From: Reyranella sp.
Lineage (GTDB): Bacteria; Pseudomonadota; Alphaproteobacteria; Reyranellales; Reyranellaceae
Length of the DNA: 5,986 nucleotides
NCBI GenBank assembly: GCA_016780605.1
Contig: JADHLS010000366.1
Span: 1 to 5,986, forward strand
Direction: 5' to 3'
This document shows, one piece after another, positions 1 through 5,986 of this stretch. Numbering within the stretch: the first letter of the stretch is position 1; every line of letters starts with the position of its first letter. Both the position numbers and the translations under genes were made by a program. Under the pieces are notes generated by a model. The model saw only the letters and a list, made by a program, of their open reading frames with translations, did no database searches and was not told the DNA's origin.

Positions 1-375
1 GATCTCACCGCCGGGCGGGATCATCTGCTTGTCACCGCCCGGTTCCAGCACCACCACCATACCGCCCCGCAGCGATTCGCTCACGATCTTGGCAGGGGTG
101 TCGACGGGCAGCCCGACGTTGGACGAGATCATCATGCGCACGACCGCCTGGAAGGTCTTGCGGTCTAGGTCGAAACCCGAGACCGTGCCAACCTTGACGC
201 CGCTCAGCGTGATGTCGGCGCCGCGCTTCAGGCCGTCGATGCGGTCGAAGCGGCCGACGACCTCGTAGCCAGCGGGAGCGGCGCGATCCGACTTGGCGAA
301 GGCATAGAAGACAAAGAAGGCGGCCACTACCAGGACCAGCGCGCCGATGATCGTCTCTACAATGTTGCGGGCCAC
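1..375 (-). CDS. mlaD: MlaD-type MCE-domain lipid-transport protein, C-terminus beyond the left edge
   Basis: This is the periplasmic substrate-binding subunit of the Mla ABC system, which moves phospholipids between the outer and inner membranes. Only the first 125 residues are in the window. Residues about 5-26 form one hydrophobic segment (IVETIIGALVLVVAAFFVFY), the expected signal-anchor in the inner membrane. From about residue 38 an MCE domain follows, with the typical pattern GLKRGADITLSGVKVGTV (48-65) and, near the edge, VVLEPGGD (108-115). The start is GTG at 375: the in-frame TAG of the upstream gene lies four codons earlier, with no other start between. An AGGGGA ribosome-binding site (386-381) overlaps that stop codon. 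The 9-base gap to the NDUFA12-type gene suggests cotranscription. Family assignment is firm. Which MCE paralogue it is (MlaD versus another single-MCE protein) is inferred. Confidence 0.88.
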   Translation of the reverse strand, partial: MARNIVETIIGALVLVVAAFFVFYAFAKSDRAAPAGYEVVGRFDRIDGLKRGADITLSGVKVGTVSGFDLDRKTFQAVVRMMISSNVGLPVDTPAKIVSESLRGGMVVVLEPGGDKQMIPPGGEI

Positions 376-384
376 GGCCGTCCC

Positions 385-735
385 CTAACCCGGACGCCAC
401 GCCTCATAAGGCGGCTTGGGTTTGTCTCCCGTGGCGAGCGTGTGGCCGGGCGGACGATAGGCATGGTCGGTGCCGGTGAGGTTGGGCACATGTTCCTTTT
501 GCCATTCGCGGCGCGGCCGCCCGCCCGGGGGCGGAACCTCGTTCGTGGTGTGATGCAGCCAGCCGTGCCACTCGGCGGGGACGCGCGAGGCTTCGGCGAC
601 ACCATTGTACATGACCCACCGCTTGCGCCGGCGACCAGGGATGATGCGCTTGTCCTGGAAGTAGCGATTGCCTTCGGCGTCGGTGCCGACGAGCTCGCCG
701 CGCATCTTGGTGAAGAGCCAGGTGCCGAGAATCAT
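385..735 (-). CDS. NDUFA12-family NADH:ubiquinone oxidoreductase accessory subunit
   Basis: The 116-residue protein belongs to the NDUFA12 (B17.2) family. This is a supernumerary subunit of respiratory complex I that alphaproteobacteria share with mitochondria, where it sits on the matrix/cytoplasmic arm and helps assembly. Visible family signatures are LGTWLFT (3-9), VGTDAEGNRYF (16-26), RKRWVMYNG (37-45), SRVPAEWHGWLHH (50-62), and the C-terminal PNLTGT and AYRPPGH (84-98). The length is normal. ATG at 735 is the only possible start: the next in-frame stop upstream is at 813-811 and no ATG, GTG or TTG lies between. There is no Shine-Dalgarno sequence before it, and a -10-like TTTAAT ends five bases upstream of the ATG, so the mRNA may be leaderless. 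The gene stops 9 bases before the mlaD-type start and the two probably form one operon. It has no known functional link to nrdJ, which is divergent. Confidence 0.9.
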   Translation of the reverse strand: MILGTWLFTKMRGELVGTDAEGNRYFQDKRIIPGRRRKRWVMYNGVAEASRVPAEWHGWLHHTTNEVPPPGGRPRREWQKEHVPNLTGTDHAYRPPGHTLATGDKPKPPYEAWRPG

Positions 736-739
736 TTGG

Positions 740-745
740 ATTAAA
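740..745 (-). promoter_or_regulatory. -10-like hexamer directly before the NDUFA12-type gene
   Basis: Read on the minus strand, 745-740 is TTTAAT, five of six bases of the sigma-70 -10 consensus, in otherwise GC-rich surroundings. Four bases separate it from the ATG at 735, which would place transcription start at or just inside the start codon. No convincing -35 is present at 16-18 bases. A second, weaker option is TTGCGC (800-795) with TACAAG (776-771), spaced 18, which would give a leader of about 30 bases. Confidence 0.35.
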
Positions 746-874
746 CCACGCTCGCGAGAGTGACGCGCCGCTTGTACCGCGTGCGCTTTACGACGCGCAA
801 CGCGACGCGATCACGTGACGATTCACACCGTTCGTCGGCATGCAATTCACCCCATTTCGACGCCTGTTGCGCGC

Positions 875-890
875 TTGCATCATCTAGTAT
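875..890. promoter_or_regulatory. Candidate NrdR box 1 (distal)
   Basis: TTGCATCATCTAGTAT matches 9 of 16 positions of the NrdR-box consensus as I recall it (ACACWATATATWGTGT), including the right-half core T-W-G-T. On its own it is weak. Its value is position: it starts exactly 31 bases before box 2, the spacing (three helical turns) at which paired NrdR boxes usually lie. NrdR is the zinc-finger/ATP-cone repressor of ribonucleotide reductase genes, and nrdJ is the downstream gene. Confidence 0.45.
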
Positions 891-905
891 CATCTCCACA
901 TGGGT

Positions 906-921
906 CTACAAAATGTAGTTG
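906..921. promoter_or_regulatory. Candidate NrdR box 2
   Basis: CTACAAAATGTAGTTG contains the perfect inverted repeat CTACA-AAA-TGTAG (906-918) and agrees with 10 of 16 positions of the NrdR-box consensus, including AC-W-A and T-W-GT. It overlaps the proposed nrdJ -35 hexamer (919-924) and is in phase, 31 bases start to start, with box 1. Binding here would block RNA polymerase. Confidence 0.5.
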
Positions 922-948
922 CGCACACAAGATTTTGTAATTTAGTAT
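919..948 (+). promoter_or_regulatory. Possible nrdJ promoter
   Basis: TTGCGC (919-924, three of six -35 bases, with the conserved TTG) is followed after 18 bases by TAGTAT (943-948, four of six -10 bases). It would start transcription near 955 and give a leader of about 87 bases. Overlap with the NrdR-like repeats at 906-940 supports the location more than the hexamers do. No experimental support can be seen from sequence. Confidence 0.4.
925..940. promoter_or_regulatory. Candidate NrdR box 3 (proximal)
   Basis: ACACAAGATTTTGTAA is the best single match to the NrdR-box consensus here (12 of 16), with an ACAA-N4-TTGT inverted repeat at 927-938. It lies between the proposed -35 and -10 elements of nrdJ. 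It starts 19 bases after box 2, not the usual 31, so either it is the main site with a different partner or the arrangement is a non-standard cluster. Confidence 0.5.
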
Positions 949-1029
949 CTCTCGGTGTCCATATGTGTGCGTGCTCCATCGTAATCGAGCACACCCCGCG
1001 CAGGGTCATCAACGACGGGAAGTGGACAC

Positions 1030-1035
1030 GGGGGA
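1030..1035 (+). promoter_or_regulatory. Ribosome-binding site of nrdJ
   Basis: GGGGGA ends six bases before the ATG at 1042. It supports that ATG, whose first residues (MRFERRYT) also match the usual start of the alphaproteobacterial family. Confidence 0.7.
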
Positions 1036-1041
1036 TCGTCG

Positions 1042-4743
<3,702 letters not shown>

Positions 4744-4759
4744 GCATGCGTGGCGAGCG

Positions 4760-4793
4760 TACCCGCGTACCCCGGGGTTACCCACGGTTGGGT
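4760..4793 (+). repeat. Short inverted repeats and TACCC repeats before the tiny frame
   Basis: Between the nrdJ stop and the tiny Lys-rich frame there are three copies of TACCC (4760-4764, 4768-4772, 4779-4783). The second is the left arm of a 10-base palindrome ACCCCGGGGT (4769-4778). The third opens a hairpin with a five-pair stem, ACCCA (4780-4784), loop CGGT, TGGGT (4789-4793). No U-tract follows, so this is not an intrinsic terminator. It could shape the leader of the tiny frame or mark an RNA-processing point after nrdJ. Confidence 0.5.
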
Positions 4794-4810
4794 GCCTCAA
4801 AGCTAACCAT

Positions 4811-4816
4811 AGGAGA
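4811..4816 (+). promoter_or_regulatory. Strong ribosome-binding site for the 18-codon frame
   Basis: AGGAGA lies five bases before the ATG at 4822. It is the most canonical Shine-Dalgarno sequence in the window, better than that of nrdJ, and is the main evidence that the tiny frame is translated. Confidence 0.7.
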
Positions 4817-4821
4817 CAGTT

Positions 4822-4878
4822 ATGGCTGCTAAGAAGAAGGCTGCTAAGAAGAAGGCTGCTAAGAAGAAGAAGCAGTAA
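4822..4878 (+). CDS. Tiny Lys/Ala-repeat basic peptide (18 aa), function unknown
   Basis: The frame encodes MAAKKKAAKKKAAKKKKQ and stops at TAA. I do not recognise it as a named protein. The AAKKK repeat resembles the low-complexity tails of bacterial histone H1-like and AlgP-like proteins, which bind nucleic acid, but here it is the entire product. With ten lysines and no acidic residues it would be very basic, and an electrostatic interaction with DNA, RNA or ribosomes is a guess. Translation is supported by a canonical AGGAGA five bases before ATG. Every alanine is GCT and every lysine AAG, unlike nrdJ, whose alanines are mostly GCC or GCG. The start is 78 bases after the nrdJ stop with no terminator between, so readthrough from nrdJ is possible. 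A chain of hairpins and a terminator follow. The alternative is that the repeat is a non-coding part of an RNA. Confidence 0.6.
   Translation: MAAKKKAAKKKAAKKKKQ
4825..4869 (+). repeat. Three perfect 15-base tandem repeats inside the tiny frame
   Basis: The unit GCTGCTAAGAAGAAG (Ala-Ala-Lys-Lys-Lys) occurs three times without a mismatch at 4825-4839, 4840-4854 and 4855-4869. It is followed by AAG CAG TAA. Perfect identity at synonymous positions suggests recent expansion by replication slippage or strong constraint on the nucleotide sequence. Copy number could vary in steps of five residues without changing frame. Confidence 0.95.
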
Positions 4879-4882
4879 AAAG

Positions 4883-5035
4883 GAAAGGGCGTAGGCCAAA
4901 GCCTCGAGCTTTGGCCCCTCTAACCAAACGCCTTTCGGCTTCCGCGTGGGTGCCCTCATGGCCCCACCGGAAGCCACCTTCTAACGACAAGTCTTTAAGC
5001 TAATAAGACGTCCCGCCTTTGGGGGCGGAAAGGCG
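4883..5035 (+). ncRNA. Candidate structured RNA: consecutive hairpins between the tiny frame and the terminator
   Basis: Almost every base from 4883 to 5035 can be placed in consecutive stems. Hairpin H1 has an inner perfect 9-pair stem (4894-4902 with 4908-4916, loop CTCGA) inside an outer stem (4883-4892 with 4928-4936, one bulged G), with an 11-base unpaired strand at 4917-4927. H2 abuts it without a gap (4937-4975): 8, 5 and 3 pairs separated by single bulges (C4945, T4951), loop CTCAT. H3 pairs 4991-4995 with 5005-5009, extendable by GAC (4986-4988) with GTC (5010-5012). H4 is either CGCCTTT (5014-5020) with AAAGGCG (5029-5035) or CCGCC (5013-5017) with GGCGG (5024-5028). I match it to no known RNA family. 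It may be a 3' UTR, a separate small RNA, or a control element. Covariation would decide. Confidence 0.5.
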
Positions 5036-5046
5036 TAACTGTATGG

Positions 5047-5080
5047 GTCCGGCGACTTCGGTCTGCCGGACTTCTTTTAT
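5047..5080 (+). terminator. Rho-independent terminator with UUCG tetraloop
   Basis: GTCCGGC (5047-5053) and GAC (5054-5056) pair with GTC (5061-5063) and GCCGGAC (5065-5071), with one bulged T at 5064. The loop is TTCG closed by C-G, the exceptionally stable cUUCGg tetraloop. TTCTTTTAT (5072-5080) supplies the U-tract. The T-rich side exists only on this strand, so it ends plus-strand transcripts: nrdJ if it reads through, the tiny frame, and the hairpin region. Confidence 0.9.
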
Positions 5081-5167
5081 GCAGCTCCGGCGATGCCACC
5101 TGCCGGGTAGAATCCGCCGCCCGATTGTAGGCGCAATTCCTGGCACGATTCGCGCTATGCTCCCTCC
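5081..5167. other. Spacer between the terminator and the FemAB-like gene
   Basis: These 87 bases hold no gene. The in-frame stop TAG at 5108-5110 limits how far upstream the next gene could begin. TATGCT at 5156-5161 is the only promoter-like element I see. No Shine-Dalgarno sequence precedes the ATG at 5168. Confidence 0.6.
5156..5161 (+). promoter_or_regulatory. -10-like hexamer directly before the FemAB-like gene
   Basis: TATGCT matches four of six -10 consensus bases (including TA at the start and T at the end) and is followed by exactly six bases before the A of the ATG at 5168. This would start transcription on the start codon itself and explain the missing Shine-Dalgarno sequence. No good -35 is found at 16-18 bases; TTGTAG (5125-5130) is 25 bases away. 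Confidence 0.35.
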
Positions 5168-5986
5168 ATGCCGGATGCTTCTCCGACGATCGAGTTGCGT
5201 GTCATCGAGTCGCTTTCCGCGGTCGACGCCGAGCAGTGGGACGCCTGCGCGCTGGCGCCGGGAGCGGCCGGCAACCCTTTTCTCAGTCACCGCTTCCTGA
5301 AGGCGCTGGAGGATTCCAAGTCGGTCGGCCGGCGCACCGGCTGGCAGCCGCAATATCTGCTGGCCGAGGCCGAGGACGGCACCCTGCTGGGCTCGGTGCC
5401 GCTCTACCTCAAGAGCCACAGCCAGGGTGAATACGTCTTCGATCACGGCTGGGCGCAGGCCCTGGAGCGCGCCGGTGGCCGCTACTATCCCAAGCTGCAG
5501 GCGGCCGTACCGTTCACGCCAGTCCCGGGGCCGCGGCTGTTCGTGCGGCCCGGACCCTACGCCGAGGGCGTCGCCGGCGCCATGATCGACATGCTGGCCA
5601 AGATCGCCGGCGACAACCGCATCAGCTCGGTCCACGCCACCTTCTGCAACGAGGCCGACTGGAAGCGCTTCGGCGAGCGCGGCTGGCTGCTTAGGCTCGG
5701 CCGCCAGTACCACTGGCACAATGCCGGCTACAAATGCTTCGACGACTTCCTGGGCGCGCTTGCCTCACGCAAGCGCAAGGCGATCCGCAAGGAGCGCGAG
5801 TCGGTGCGGCGCGAAGGCCTGACGGTGCGTGCGCTCTGCGGCGATGAGATCAGGCCCGACCACTGGGACGCCTTCTTCGCCTTCTACATGGATACCGGCG
5901 GCCGCAAATGGGGATCGCCCTACCTCACGCGGTCGTTCTTCGACATCCTGGGCTCGACCATGGTCGACAAGGTGGTGCTGGTGATG
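5168..5986 (+). CDS. FemAB-like / GNAT-fold acyltransferase family protein (COG3146 type), C-terminus beyond the right edge
   Basis: The first 273 residues are present and the frame is still open at the window end. The protein matches the FemAB_like (PF04339, formerly DUF482) family, annotated as GNAT N-acetyltransferase or 'peptidoglycan biosynthesis' protein. Its members are usually near 380-400 residues, so roughly a third is missing. Characteristic segments are NPFLSHRFLKALE (36-48), YYPKLQAAVPFTPVPGPRL (106-124), YHWHNAGYKCFDDFLGAL (181-198), the basic SRKRKAIRKER (200-210) and FYMDTGGRKWGSPYLTRSFF (249-268). No signal peptide or membrane segment is seen, so it should be cytoplasmic. Substrate and reaction are not established: the Fem resemblance suggests transfer of an acyl or aminoacyl group, but a cell-wall role is inference. 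ATG at 5168 is the only start after the in-frame TAG at 5108. It is separated from nrdJ by the terminator at 5047-5080. Confidence 0.85.
   Translation, partial: MPDASPTIELRVIESLSAVDAEQWDACALAPGAAGNPFLSHRFLKALEDSKSVGRRTGWQPQYLLAEAEDGTLLGSVPLYLKSHSQGEYVFDHGWAQALERAGGRYYPKLQAAVPFTPVPGPRLFVRPGPYAEGVAGAMIDMLAKIAGDNRISSVHATFCNEADWKRFGERGWLLRLGRQYHWHNAGYKCFDDFLGALASRKRKAIRKERESVRREGLTVRALCGDEIRPDHWDAFFAFYMDTGGRKWGSPYLTRSFFDILGSTMVDKVVLVM

Larger units (their letters stand above)
736..1041. other. Divergent intergenic region between the NDUFA12-type gene and nrdJ
   Basis: These 306 bases carry no credible gene. The left half (736-870) is GC-rich, with repeated CGCGACG-like words and an 8-base palindrome TCACGTGA at 811-818 of unknown meaning. 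The right half (875-970) is clearly more AT-rich and contains inverted repeats resembling NrdR boxes plus a possible nrdJ promoter, annotated separately. From 950 to 1041 is the presumed nrdJ leader of about 85 bases. It shows no cobalamin-riboswitch architecture, and I see no B12-box motif. Confidence 0.75.

Noticed and set aside
442..744. Plus-strand open frame opposite the NDUFA12-type gene
   Set aside because: No family resemblance; it is antisense to a well-supported conserved gene.
950..1041. Cobalamin riboswitch in the nrdJ leader
   Set aside because: The enzyme needs B12, but the leader is only about 85 bases and shows neither a B12 box nor the required multi-stem layout.
4894..4975. 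The two large hairpins as intrinsic terminators
   Set aside because: Stems are strong, but CCTCTAACC and ACCTTCTAAC follow instead of a U-tract. The real terminator is at 5047-5080.
4822..5035. tmRNA, 6S RNA, SRP RNA or RNase P RNA
   Set aside because: The reading frame followed by hairpins recalls tmRNA, but there is no tRNA-like domain or alanine-rich degradation tag. None of the conserved cores I know for the other RNAs is present.
5141..5155. Sigma-54 promoter (TGGCAC then GC) before the FemAB-like gene
   Set aside because: The -24 part is good, but the -12 part reads GCGC instead of TTGC, so only the invariant GC is kept. The -10-like TATGCT fits the start better.

Overview
The window looks like chromosomal DNA from a high-GC alphaproteobacterium. 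The evidence is an NDUFA12-type accessory subunit of respiratory complex I beside an MlaD-type lipid-transport gene, the long (about 1,230-residue) alphaproteobacterial form of vitamin B12-dependent ribonucleotide reductase, and strongly GC-biased third codon positions. I cannot fix the order or genus. There are no insertion sequences, CRISPR arrays, tRNAs or rRNAs.

Layout. Positions 1-735 hold two closely spaced minus-strand genes: an NDUFA12-family gene (385-735) followed 9 bases later by the start of an mlaD-type gene (GTG at 375) that runs off the left edge. Positions 736-1041 are a divergent intergenic region with a patch of AT-rich inverted repeats that resemble NrdR boxes around a plausible nrdJ promoter. 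Positions 1042-4743 are nrdJ, complete, with its catalytic and C-terminal cysteines intact. Positions 4744-5167 contain no conventional gene but are not empty. They hold a well-primed 18-codon reading frame for a Lys/Ala repeat peptide (4822-4878), then a run of predicted RNA hairpins (4883-5035), then a strong intrinsic terminator with a UUCG tetraloop (5047-5080). From 5168 to the right edge runs a FemAB-like/GNAT-fold acyltransferase gene (COG3146 type), cut off by the window end.

How the parts work together. NrdJ makes deoxyribonucleotides without oxygen using adenosylcobalamin, and the NrdR-like boxes suggest the usual nucleotide-sensing repression. No terminator is evident between nrdJ and the tiny frame, so nrdJ, the peptide and the structured RNA may share one transcript ending at the UUCG terminator. 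The peptide/RNA could also be a separate short transcript. The minus-strand pair is housekeeping (respiration, envelope lipid transport), and the acyltransferase-like gene is separated from nrdJ by the terminator.

The least explained part is 4744-5080: a tiny basic peptide made of three perfect 15-base repeats, joined to about 150 bases of tightly packed hairpins with alternative pairings. It is the best candidate here for something undescribed.
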